64,000 nucleotides of DNA, taken from Larimichthys crocea. Lineage: Eukaryota; Chordata; Actinopteri; Sciaenidae. Below the pieces are notes generated by a model. It did not search any database and was not told the origin of the DNA. It saw only the letters and a program-made list of their open reading frames with translations. Positions 51,401 to 63,560 of the stretch are shown in pieces. Each line of letters starts with the position of its first letter. Position 1 is the first letter of the stretch. Made by a program: the position numbers and the translations under genes. The DNA lies in NCBI RefSeq assembly GCF_000972845.2, contig NC_040027.1, positions 15,855,803 to 15,919,802 of the forward strand, read 5' to 3'.

Positions 51401-52789
51401 AGGTTCAGCTGCCTTTTTGGGTGTTATTTTACTTGATGCAAATAAATACAAGTTGCCATCTTTCGGATATGATGGACAGATATGAGCTGGACATTTTCTT
51501 CCCAAAAATATGTTTCTCCTCATCCGCTGTGACAGCTACAAGACCACAGAAGAATACCTGCTCTCACCTGACAAGGAAAGAAGTCAAGGTACAGTAGCTG
51601 CATGCACCGTGCCATGGGGCATGGAAAATACTACTTCTGTGAGGCGCAGACGGTGTAAAAAGGGTGTGAAAAGTGGTGCAAAGTGCTGTGGTGCAGTGTG
51701 TCCGTGCAAAATAATACAACAGGCTGTCACGACACACGCGATATGGCATCTGTGAATTTGAGATTTGGGAAAAAGGGAGGTAAGAGAGACAGATGGGGAT
51801 TATTATTAGAGTCCTCTTTTACTTTACTGTATTTCATATTTGTGAGAAATAAATTGTTTTGTCTTGTTAAAGTTATGTTACAGATTCTCTTGGGGCTCGG
51901 ACAAATAAACAAGAAGCAGCGAGACAAACAAAAGTGCTCCAAGGTTTTCACGTTAATACTATGAGTGCCTGATTTTTTTACGTACGAATTGTATAATTAA
52001 TGACTACGAACATGAAAGCTGCTCCAACGTCACAGAGGAAGCGAGGAGCTGCATAATAAGATCCAGACCAAGAGAGATATGAATGTTACCTGAGGAAAAA
52101 CACTACAACTCTTTACAAGGTAATCAAAGACGAGAGCCTGACCATGAACTCCAGCACAGGTCTTGGTGTTCGAGCCCGTCCAAGCCCCTTCAGTTATACT
52201 GATGTCAGTTCCCCACTCCTCTCTGAAGAAGGGAGCTAATTTAACTCATCAAACAATGTTTACTGAGAGAGGAAAAACAAACACCTGCCGCTAATTCGAA
52301 ACGCACTTCCACGCAGAGGCTGAGCGGAGTGACGGGGGGCCGGAGGGAGCTTTGTTAAGTAAATGATCAGCCGGAAGGTTTAATTGAAAGGCACTCAAGA
52401 GGAGGGGGGAAATATGGAGCTGTGGATAAACGGATGAGTAGAGGGTTGATGCAGCACGAAGAGGTAAAAGAATATAAAACATCTGTTTACTATGGGAGGC
52501 GTGCTGACTGAGAATGTTGGCACAACAAAGAGATGTCTTGCATTCATCTCAAAAACAATAGATGAGATTCCTTACAGATTTACAGGCACAGGTTTTATCC
52601 AAGTTCTCCCACTGGCAGAATGCAATTCTCAAAGCACCAAATTATTTTCTTCTTAAAGTTCTTTTCTTTTTAAAAATTTAAAAAGAAAAATGTTTGAAGT
52701 TGAAATTGCAGATTGAGCACCCTGGTGTTCTTAAGAGTTTAAGATGATGACAGGTTAAGTCAGACACTTTAGCTGACTGTCTCCTGAGG

Positions 52790-53790
52790 GGGTCATAACT
52801 AACTAATCCAAGTTTTATGACAGCACGTCCAATAGTTGCTGAGACATTTCACTAAAAACCTCACGGTGCCACTAGAGGAACATTTTAGGAAATTAACAGT
52901 CATCAGGATCATCACATAGATTCACTGAGTGTCTGTATCAAAGACAATAATGTCAGGCAATAAGAAAAGAAGATTTATCCTCTGGGCACCATGAATATCA
53001 GCAACAAACTAACTATTGGATTAACACTATTAATCCACTAGGCTAAAAACAATTTGGCTATGTTAAGAGACATTTTGATCAAAGAAATATTGATTGTTGG
53101 TACAGTAGAAGAAAGGATGTAAAATGCCTAAATAGTAGGGTTGCAAAACGGGGGAACATTTCCAGTTAATAGGGTTCCATGGGAAGTTAAGATGGGCAAG
53201 TTTGGAAATATTCCAAATTGGAAACTTTCCATGGGAATTAAAAATTAACACAGTGCATGTAGGGGGTCTGGGGGTCAAGTGTACTTACATGAAATCTGGT
53301 TGTTTTAGTCAAGATTGTGCTAAAATATATTTTCCCTAACTATATTTCAGTTCCCTGTCAATGGCCAACCTTCCCTTTTGTAAATTCACAGTATATTCCC
53401 ATAAAAGTCTTGTTAATTCCCATGGAAAGTTTCCAATTACCGGAATGTTGCAACCCTACTAACTAGCTATTACAACCTCCTCAAGAAGAACTACTTCTGC
53501 CTCAAGGCTGACAAAAATGTCAACCTTATGATGAGTGAAAATCAATGGATCACCAAAGTCATTGGGATTATTTATTTTAAAACCATGCACACAATTTTGT
53601 GCCAATCCAAGCAGATATTTCAATGGGTAACTGAAAACAGGTGATCACCAGTGTCGTTAGGATTCGTTCTCGGGTGACCATGAATGATTTCATGCCAACT
53701 CATTCAGTTGTTGTTGATGTTTTTCAGTCTAGACCAAAGTGGTGGACTGACTAACTACAAACAACAGACACTGCCATCCAAAGATTGCAG
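52790..53790 (+). repeat. Degenerate cluster of the same fish repeat, split by the MITE
   Basis: Repeated motifs: CCAATAGTTGCTGAGACATTTC (in part, 52830), CCTCTGGGCACCATGAATAT (52979), CAATCCAAGCAGATATTTCA (53604), TTTTTCAGTCTAGACCAAAG and GTGGTGGACTGA (about 53720-53748). These match the unit at 40380-40510. The hAT MITE lies between the copies. Confidence 0.5.
53136..53458. mobile_element. hAT-type MITE (non-autonomous DNA transposon)
   Basis: 323 bp with terminal inverted repeats TAGGGTTGCAA at 53136 and its complement ending at 53458. Eight-base flanking repeats CTAAATAG (53128-53135) and CTAACTAG (53459-53466) differ by one base, the length expected for hAT insertion. Inside, 53213-53238 and 53413-53438 form a second inverted repeat around TTTCCATGGGAATTAA. 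No transposase frame. It sits in an older fish repeat. Confidence 0.8.
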
Positions 53791-56054
53791 ATAATCAGCT
53801 TCCTAAAGCACAGCATGTGTTTTTAGAGAATTTCCAAACCATCTGGGAGGCCCTTGTTTACAATTCAATTGAAAACTCTGCTTTTCTCAATTTTCTCTAA
53901 GTTGATTTTCATCCTGTACAGCAATAAAACCAGTTGCTCTTGGGAAGACAGGAAATCCATCTACATACTTAAAGTCAGCTTTGGGAAATGGTTGGCAGTA
54001 ACCTAAAGCATACATGATTTGTGGTTAATGGGCTAACACATTCAGAACTACTGGCCTTTCAAGAGCTCAGTTTTGAGTAGCATCAACAGATCTCACTGTC
54101 CCCAGTGAAGCCACCCTCGCTGACCTTCTAAAAGGTACGCTCTGCCAAAGAAAAGCAAACACCTCATTTATCTGGCGGCCAATGCAAAGAGCAAGTGCCA
54201 CAGGAGGCCGAGGGAGCTGGCAATCTCATCTGCGGTAGTGACAAGATGAGCAGCCTGAGCTCCTGAACTTAGGAAAAAGCAATAGCCACTTGGATATACA
54301 CGACAACTGCATGGCACGCTGGTGGGCAGGTAAAACAAAGCTCAGCTCAGACATAAAACCAGTCAGGGGAAACACAACTAGAGCATCTCCATCTAAAAAC
54401 CACCGTTCACTGCAGCCATCTATCAATGACACTTACACTCAAATCACAATCTTGAGAATTCATTTACAGCGCTAATTTCAGTCTGCATTTTAAAAGGTGC
54501 TATTAATCTTGAGCAGCTTCTTCAACAGCAGCAGGGTGGATGAGCGAGAAACAGCAGCCAATTAAGGCTATTTGTAGTAATACACAAGAAATGACAAACG
54601 CTGTGATTGCTGCGGTGCTGTGTGGGGATGGGCTGTTGAAGACGCTGTCCTGTCTGAGATCCTGATTAAGAATAAACAGTGCAATCAAGAAGCGTGATTG
54701 CCGAATTGGCCTCTTAAATGTGCCCAAGTTCAATTGTGACCTTGATGCATTGCATTCAGAGACGTGCGAGAGAGGAAGAAGGAGACAGGAGGTAAGAAAG
54801 AACGGGGCAATTTCCTCATGTGGAGATTTAACAAAGTTTCATATTCTTATACACACAGTTCTGAAGACAAGCTCTAGCAATGATTGACTTTGAATCTCCA
54901 CGGGACACTTTAAATCTGCTCCAAACTGCTTTCCTGCCACCTCAGCAATGAATGTAAGAGTGTGTGCAAACCCTGTATCTATAGGTTCTGAGGCAGTGAA
55001 GTGAAGGTGGGTGGTCTAAAGAAATGTTTTCCTAATAAATCACTAGGGAGCTTTTAAAATCAGTGTGCAGTGCGGCGGGGAGTATTTCTTTCTCCATTCC
55101 CTCTGAGAACACCTGAAGCACACACAGCTTGACTGCTAATGGCTCAGTGGTAAATCACATCACGCACTATAGAGCTGACTCGCTATTTGGACCATCTTGC
55201 AATTCTTGGGTGCTCGTCAAGATGAGACAAAAACAAAATACACATTTTGTCAAGCCATGGACTACCCACTGAGATGAGTGCCAAACATCCACTCCACAGA
55301 TTCAGACAGTTTTGACCCTCCCGGAAACGCTTTGGGGAGGGGGGGGGGGGGCTCAACCACTGTTGAGCTTGGTGGTTTGACATGGAGAAGAAAGAGGAGA
55401 GGAGAGGAGAGGGGATAACCTTAGTTTTTTAAGTGTCTCCCTCTGATCCCCTCTGTCAAAACAATGAAGGTCACGCTAAGATGAGGCCCAATTAGGACTT
55501 GGCCTCAAACGCCTGAGGTGCCTGCAGTCCTGCAAGCTTAGAAAAGCCCCTGTGTTTTTCTCTCTGTGTTATGTATTTGGACTTGTGTGCCTTAGCATGT
55601 GCATGACAAAATCAAGCAAGCAAGAGGGCAGTGGAGCGTGATGAGAGCACCGTGTCCCACCGTGCATTAAAGCAAAGGAAAGGACATCGGCAGAGAAGAA
55701 GCAGCATTTCGGCACCGTTCTCCAAGAAACGAGCTGCTCTGTTTTCTCTGCTGCTCTCCACTAAGCCGATGAGACACTAATGCAACTGCTGGACTGAGCA
55801 AGTGAATGCAGATAATAAGAGTGAGAGTAAAACAATGATTATTTATTAATAAATGTAAACACACAGTCACACAGCGGAGCTACAGTAACCCCCTACACAG
55901 TGACAGACAGTGTTCAGTGATCAGTGATCAACAGCTCAGTCAATAGTCCAGTGCAGAGAGTGATTCATCACAGACAGCAGTCCCCAATCAATCTGTGCAC
56001 AAGAGTTGGACACTGGGAATAGCAATGCTCTCAGATGAACCCGCTATCTCTCTA

Positions 56055-56079
56055 ACACACACACACACACACACACACC
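56055..56079. repeat. (CA)n microsatellite
   Basis: Short CA tract in intron 1. Confidence 0.95.
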
Positions 56080-59000
56080 CACACACATGCCACAGTCACT
56101 AGAGGTGCCCCAGCAACAGTTCTGACAGCAGTTACCAAATTTATCAGAGGTCTGGGAGCAAACTGGAGACATCCAGCACCGCTCACTAAGAGTAATTATC
56201 GGGACAGACAGAAAGACAGACAGACAAGCTCTTTAATTACAGCAGAGGGGAAAAGCCCGGAGAAAGTGGACAGAGAAAGGACACATGGGGACATGTTCCA
56301 TCATAATTTATCATTCAGTATTTTAGTTCAGGTCGAGGGGAGGATATAGAAGAGGAAGCACCATCAGGATGAAAACAGGTGTGTGTTACTGCAGATTCAA
56401 ACACGAAAAAGGCACATACTCTCACACACACGACAAATACTTTTCTTGTTGATTGAGTGACTGCAATGACGTCTTTCCGTTTTCAGCTTTTACCCCCATA
56501 TATTTTCTCCTCTATTAATTTTGCTGCGTGACAGTTAATTACAAAACAGAAGTGGTAACCACCCCGACAGTTCATTTTGAATTTGCCAGAGCAGAACAGA
56601 AAAACTACTCCAAGCACAGAGGGGAATTTCTGCGCACAGCACCAGGGCCACAAAACGGTAATTGTTTAACAGCCTCGTACATTAAAATCTGTGACCACAG
56701 AAAGTGACCTCCGTATTCAGCCGGCTATTGTGTGACCAGGTGACCGACTGGTTTACTTCTGATTTGGGAATGGACACAAAACACATTCATTATTTTGATT
56801 TCTTTGCATAATTTGTGCTGACAAAACACAGTGAAAGCAATTTGAAGGGAAATGGAACTTTGGAAAAATTCAATTTCATTGTAAACAATTGCAAGAAACA
56901 TTGGCAAAATAAATGCTCTTTCTTTCTCCTCAAAAATGGTGGGCCTCTTAACGAACTAATTCCCACATTAGGCACAGTCCTTGAGAAAAAAATTTCAAGC
57001 CTTTACTTGCTCACATACACACACACCTGCACATCTGCTGGCTCCCCACTCCTACCATCGACTCTAATGCCTCTGAGCTTTGAACGCAGCACGCTTCATA
57101 GCTCCATGTAAAAACCACTTTGGTGGAGCATTGGCAATCTTATTACTGACTGCAAAATGAGTAGCAAGTCTACTGGCAGGACATCTGACCTGCTATGAGC
57201 CTTACAAATTCCATATTAAAATCAATTTGATGATGTCTCCAGGTTTTTTTAATTCAGTACCCCCAAGACGGCGGAGAGGATATGAAGTGAGGGAGGACAC
57301 AGACAGGCAGACAGAAAGACAGGCACGTCCAGTTTAAGGATGATCACTGCCAACATAAAGGCAGCTCTCACGCTGTCCTTTTCACCTTCTTTCTAAGCTT
57401 CCCGGCTCATTCTATTCAGCTCAGCACATCTCTGGATCCCACTGACCTGTCCATTCACACACACACACACACACAATCGCATGTATATACACACTGGGCT
57501 AACCCTCTGAAGTAGAAGATTTGCTGATATCTGTCAGGTGGCTAAACAAACATGGGCTACCCGATCCAAGTGTCACCCAAAGGCTGAATTTGGAAACAAC
57601 TGACTAAATCCACCTGCTGAGGGGCTGCAGGTTGACCAGCTGTCGTTGCTCACTCTGGCTGTTTCTTTGTCTATCTGTGTAGACGTCTCCGTCTGTCTTT
57701 CATCTGTCTGGATCCCCCAGGGACATCTTCTTCACTAAAGTGCTTCAACCTTGTTTGTAAGCCTGCATGCTCGCTGTTCCAATATCCCAACAACTTTTGG
57801 ATGGGTTACCATTTCAGTTCGCACAGATATCCATGGCTCCCAGAGGATGCAGCATAAAGCTTTTGGTGACTTTACATGTAGCACCATCATGCTCATTGAA
57901 CAATACTTTGGTTTATGACCAAATACATAAAAAGTTAATGACATTCCTTCAGCCTCAGCTCTGGTGGTAGCATTTAGCTCAAAGCATATTAACGAGTTTC
58001 CATTCATTACTTTCCTTCAACGGAAAAATGTCAAAATAAGCAGATTTGGTTTGATTTCGCTGGCAAACTAGATGTTTATATTTCTTTTAGGGTTTATTAA
58101 GATGACAGTGATGATGCATATTTTTCTTATAAAATATATCTACTTTAGTGTACGTGTCTGTCTGCTTCTGGTTTTATTAGTATGTCTGAAGCAGCATGAT
58201 AAAAAAAAATGGATTGATGCGCAAACATTAAAAGGCAGTATTACCGCAACAATCAAAAAATATGATTCATAGCTCGGTGCCTACAGGGAGACAGACAGAA
58301 GGATTAGAGAAACCAGCTCTTTTTCTTCTTCTTTTTTTTTTGGTTGGTGTATCGAATAAAAAGCAGAACTGATTCTTTCAAAACAAAACATACTGTCAAC
58401 AAACCTTTTGAAGGCACAATATTTTACAGTAATTACGCACTATGGCATTCCACGCATAATGCTCTTTTAGCGTTCACCTTTCAGTATTTGTTTGACTAAT
58501 ACAAAGGAGGGAAAGTCACACTGTGTGTTATTCTGTGCGGCTAGAAATTATTAGTCGCAACATCAATGGCAACAAAAGTCAAATACTGCACAACCCCCCA
58601 CACACGCACACACGAACAAAGCCATCACATGAAATAGGAAGTCAGCGTGCATGGATCAGCCCGACCTGGGTGCAAGGGATCTGAATGAAATTAATTATAC
58701 TACTTTTCTATTCCCTGCCATAAATCCCTGTGATTGGTTTCGGCAACCCCAGAGCTAGATCTCTGATTAGCGAGGAGAGCTTTATAAGTATCACACTGGG
58801 TGCCCAGGCTTCATAAATAGTCCTGCTGTGTTGAATCCAGGCAGGCATAGTCAGGTAGAGGAAGATGGACAGAAATCACTCTCAATGATGGTGGCTTATG
58901 TTTCTCTTCTTCTGCCTGCTTATGTCTTGCTTTTCTTTGGCTCTACTTCCAATTTCTCTGAGATCCTAAAGATTCCTTTGTCCATAAATTAAAAATCGAA

Positions 59001-59767
59001 CACTTGCGCACACACACACAGTCCTTTGGGAGCTGTGGCACACAAGAGTGGAAAACACTGGCCATCTGTAGGCCTCTCAAGCACTCCCTGTTTACCAGCT
59101 CATCAGACTCTGACAGATAGAGCTTGTACAACAATGATGCCAACATTACATACTTGATATCCTTCAGTGATGCATCCCTCAGTCATTCACAGAGTGTGAA
59201 GATGTCGAGGTTTTTGTTAAACAGGATGGAAAAACTATGGAGGTAGACGAGACAGCCAGGAGCTGTCCAGTGCTGAAACCACATAAAGAGCCCACGGGGA
59301 GCTTTCCTTTTTCTGAGGATTAACTCAGACAGCAGAACACCGGCATAATGGTAAAACAAACAGCTATGCAGTATTTGCTTCTCCTCCAGGGTGCTTAGGG
59401 AAGTGACTGATAGAGATGCAATCCAATTCAGGTCTACTGATATGCCACCTTGATGTTAACAAAGGAAGCATCGCACCCAACTGGTGAGACAAAGGAAAGG
59501 CCAGCGGAGGAAAAGGTAGCTGAAAGAAAAGCCACCCTCCTCCTCCAATCACTGGAAGATACTTGACTGTGGCCCTGTCATTAATTCAGCAGACAAAAAC
59601 TGTTACCAGATGTCATTATTTATTTATAGTATTTAATAGGGAAAATGCTTCCTTTGAATAATACATTTGGTGGGAGAGGGGGGCAGAGCTGGGTTTGGGG
59701 AGGGGGCGGCGGGGGTTCTTTGATGAATATTCACGAGCTGCGTCTGGAGGGATTGTGGTAAACTACC

Positions 59768-60163
59768 TTTTTTTTTTTTTTTTTGCCTCTGTGCCTTCTG
59801 GGCTTTGTCTGCTCTGCCACTGGCCATGATGGCCCCAGCTGCGCTGCTCATTTGCTTGGCTCCTGGTGCGGTGGCTAGTTCAATATGGCTAATGCCAGAC
59901 TATTATATTATTAGCCAAGGCAAAACTAGCAGCGGCCCACTTAGGCTCTCCTCCATCTGCTCGCCAGTTTCAGGCAAAGGAGGGCTTGAAAGGATGCGGA
60001 CCTGTCGATCAAACAGATTGACGTCCACAAGGGTACAGCCTTCATTAAGCCGACGTAACCACCCTGTGACTGGAGGAATGGAGGTGCCAAGCCTCCACAA
60101 AGAACTATTACCATCATATGGGCTATCAGGCTTCAGAAAAATGTCAACTTTAACAGAAAACAC
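59768..60163 (-). pseudogene. Coding-like relic of unknown family ending in an A17 run
   Basis: On the minus strand one frame runs from about 60163 through FLKPDSPYDG, LWRLGTSIPPVTGWL and VNLFDRQVRILSSPPLPE to LPWLII, then two adjacent stops (TAA TAG), then continues in the same frame with SGISHIELATAPGAKQMSS and ends in 17 A (59784-59768). Composition is protein-like, unlike other frames nearby. It could be an old processed copy or a transposon fragment. I do not recognise the protein. Confidence 0.4.
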
Positions 60164-61355
60164 GAAACAGAATCAAATGTGTGTGTGTGTGTGTGTAAGC
60201 TGCTGTGAATGTTTTCACTGCTTAATTGGATCAGGGTTATCTCTAAATTAGTCTCTCTCTGCAGGAATCTTCCAGAATCCCTCCTACCCTCTCTACCTTC
60301 CATCCAAAAAAGCTCCATCCATCTCCAAAAGCACAAAACACTAAATAATACTAAATAATATATATCTCTATTTCCACTGTAGAATTACGAGGATTAAAGC
60401 CAGCTATTAGCAACAGGAGGATCAGACCTGACTCATAGCACCACACGCTTCCAACTCTAGGATTTGTAGCTGGAGGCCCTCAGCAGTCAGAAAGCCTAAC
60501 CCGAGCTCAGAGATCCTCCGTACTGATACAGTGCAGTTGCTTGGCTGCTCTCCCATGCTTCATCCCAAGCCAGGGTGGCTTTGTTTGTTTCAAGCATAGC
60601 AGAAGGTTCATTGTGGGAATATTAATGTCTTACATTTGCAAAAAATCTCTGTAAATTCACAGTTTCCTATTCACTTGCTTGGACCCTACTCAAGTGCAAA
60701 ATTGAATTCTCGCCCATTCACGTCTTCCGCTACAAGTGTCTGCACTAAGCTGAGAGCAGCCAGACAGAAAAGACACATTATTGAAATATGTGACAACTGC
60801 ACCTCATGCAAAGAGCAGATAATTTGGTAAAATTCTCCCAGTCTGTTACCTCCATCCCTTTCATTCTCTCTTTCTGTCTTTCCCCCGGAGGGTGTGATGA
60901 CAACATTTCTGAGCTGCTTTTGGCCTTGACCACAGTTTGGAGTGGAGCCACTAAGAAGCAATGAACCCCTCTCTAAAAGAATATTGTTCATCCATTGTAA
61001 TGCCTCATCACACAGAAAATGTGAAAATAGGGGCAGTGAACTGGCAACACCACAGAAAGGAACACCTCTTCTGAGAACAATGGCGTTAACCGCACAGCCT
61101 GTGATCCAGTGCAGGAGTGATAGAGTTCAAACGGAGCGAGACGAGGGGAAGAAACAGACAGCTGAGAGAGAGAGAGGGGGGAGAAAGACAGAGAGACAAA
61201 CACAGAGACGTTCTACAATATGCATGAGAGTGCAAGAGGTAGAAAGAAGTAAAAGCCAGCAGAATGACTTTAAGAGCAGTTAAATGTGGAGCCAGATCCT
61301 ATTAGTGCAACAGGAGCTGACACAATTCAGAAACTGGCAACAGAGGTGACCAGTC

Positions 61356-61356
61356 A

Positions 61357-61390
<34 letters not shown>
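61356..61390. repeat. (CT)n then (CA)n microsatellite
   Basis: Compound repeat in intron 1. Confidence 0.95.
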
Positions 61391-63008
61391 AACATATATA
61401 CAAAGCTTTCACATGGTTGCTCAACCAGCGAGTCGGGAACATTTGATCTACAGTCAGTCACAGAATGAAAACGAAGCTGGGTCTTTTGTGATATCTGTGG
61501 TGTTGCTCTGCATCAGCTGGGAAACAAAAGCTTCTGTTCCATCAGCCAGCCTCTCTGCGGGCACTGGCTTGGCCCTGCACATTAAGGATCACTCTGCCAA
61601 TGATAAGGCCGAATACAGGATCATACATGTGTGGGCCGATGGGAGGTTGGGAGAGATAAAATATCAGAGAGAAAAGGAGTGTGGGATCAATTCTGCCAAG
61701 GACAGCTGTAGACTTGTGTGTTTGTGTTTGTTGTGCCTGTATGTGCAAGTACCAGACACATATTGAGAGCGAGAAAGACAGAATGAGAGGCTAAAAGAGA
61801 GCAAGAGCAGAGGAAGAAAAAAGAGACAGAGAGAGAGAGAGAGAGCGAGACTAGTAACCATTTCACAAACTGCATGGTTGAATCTCTGCTTAATTTCCCA
61901 GGGGGTCACGAGCAACCCTGCTCCACTCCTACCCTCGCTGCCATTCTCTATCTGACACACTGCCCACACTTCTAAAATGAAGACAAACAGAACAAAAAAG
62001 GCAAAGTCCAACACTGTTTTCTTCCCTCCACCCTCAACAAAAACATCCCCTGCTGCGAGATAACCAACTCAAGACAGTGCACGACTGAGCCGTCCTCGAA
62101 CCCACCACCGCTATCAGTTCATAGCCCCGAGGTTCTGCTGTGCGACGGCAAAGTTTCCTCCAACAGAAATAATTGAGAGACCCATTTGGCGGGGTGCAAG
62201 TGCCATCCAAGATAATGTCTCGGGTTTCCCCCTCTTAGGTTTGCTGACAGCACTGACAGCTCTGGCTGTGCTGCCTATCGACTTTCACCCGAGCCAGCAG
62301 CTCCCTCTGTCTCCTATCTGCCTCACCTGGAGGCTTACACAGGTTCTCTACAACAAGAGGTGGAATGATGGTTATACAGATCCAAACCCTACGCTGACCT
62401 TGTTAGGCTGAATGTCTTTTTTGTTTTAGTTGCTCAACATAAGTTGCTCCCAAACGGGAGAATCTTAGCACCTTAGCCTGCCACATTTATTACGTGTTAA
62501 CACATGCAGCATACTGTAATTGGGCAGTCATGACATCATGCAAACAGGCAGGAAAGACGACAAAAGGGGTACACTGTGGTGAGATAATGGTAGATTTTGT
62601 TTCTAATAGAAGTCAGAGGTGAGGTGATGGGATGGATTTGGTTACAAGAAAAGGATTTAATGAAAAACAGAGAGAACAAGTGAAAACAAAAGGTCTCTTA
62701 TGAAATTAAAATGCATTTCCAAAATGGTAAAACAGTTCATTCTTTTCTGGAAAAACAGCTCAATGCAAGCATTAAAAAGAAGAATATAAAGTGATTATAG
62801 GAGGGAATGAAGCATACTCCTACACTTATAGTGCACCTGTGAATCTGATCACAGAGCTTTGTCTTACAGCAGTATTGATAAGCTCATGTCCAATTCATCA
62901 GAAACTGTAAAACACCCTTTTTACTTGTGGATGTGGCAGAACAGCAACATGAAAAAGACTTTTTTTTTTATTTAGTCAAAAAGCGGCCAAAAAACAACTC
63001 GCCTTTAC

Positions 63009-63400
63009 CTTTTGGATGAAGTGAGATCCAGTCCACAGGAATGTAGAGCGATGCTGTAGCCTCACAAGAGCGTCGGTCTGACACGGTGCAGGTGGGTAGC
63101 GCCACAGACCGGGGGGAGCTGAAGCATCCAACAAGCCCCTGCGAGTGCGGGTGTTAAAAAAAAAAAAGATTAAAAAAATCAGGGTGTCCGGAGAGGTGAG
63201 AGCAAGAGTGCACGGGAGGGAGAGCGGCGCGGTGTCGTCTCTGCATGCAGCAGTGGAGTGACTGTCTTGTCCGAGCTGTAGTGTGTGGTGTGGTGTGTGT
63301 CCGCGCTTCTCTGTCTCTGTGTCACCGAAGCCGAGGCAGCAGCAGCCGCGATGAGTGGATGAGCGCCAGAGTGGTGCTCACCTCTCCAGCAGCTGAGCGC
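63009..63400 (-). other. ncan: ncan 5' non-coding exon (right end uncertain)
   Basis: Lecticans begin with a non-coding exon before the signal-peptide exon. The donor CCAAAAG|GTAAAG at 63009/63008 is strong and lies beside GC-rich, ATG-poor sequence. The upstream limit is not visible. Two models fit: one exon from about 63.4 kb to 63009, or a short exon ending at 63382 (donor GAG|GTGAGC) spliced to an acceptor at 63135/63134 behind a 12-base T run. No cDNA evidence is available here. Confidence 0.5.
63062..63127 (-). other. Upstream ORF (21 codons) in ncan 5' exon
   Basis: An ATG at 63127 opens 21 codons and stops with TGA at 63062, inside the presumed 5' non-coding exon and in both splice models of it. 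The ncan start codon comes later, in exon 2. Such an upstream frame could lower translation, but that is inference. Confidence 0.35.
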
Positions 63401-63560
63401 TACTGAACAAAAGAGTGCTCCGCAGGCTCTCTATTCAAATAGCGAGAGAGGGATGCAGGGGAGGAGGAGGAGGAGGAGGAAGAGAGGGAGGAGGAGGAGA
63501 AGGTGGGGGGTGCATTTGGTCTTGAGGTATACCAAATACAAATACCAACAAAAAAAAAAA
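63383..63560 (-). promoter_or_regulatory. Presumed ncan promoter region
   Basis: Just upstream of the 5' exon is a TATA-like CTATTTGAATAG at about 63430-63441 and a long GGA-rich purine run at 63462-63510, on the plus strand, so CT-rich on the gene's strand. Such tracts are common near vertebrate transcription starts. The exact start site cannot be set from sequence alone. Confidence 0.35.

Larger units (their letters stand above)
32299..63008 (-). other. ncan intron 1
   Basis: About 30.7 kb between the non-coding exon and the signal-peptide exon. It holds many microsatellites, a hAT-type MITE (53136-53458), an interspersed repeat copy (47155-47830), older fish repeats and a coding-like relic (59768-60163). 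No nested functional gene is supported. Large stretches (for example 34-37 kb, 38-40 kb, 45-46.6 kb, 54-56 kb) look unique and may include regulatory elements. Confidence 0.7.
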
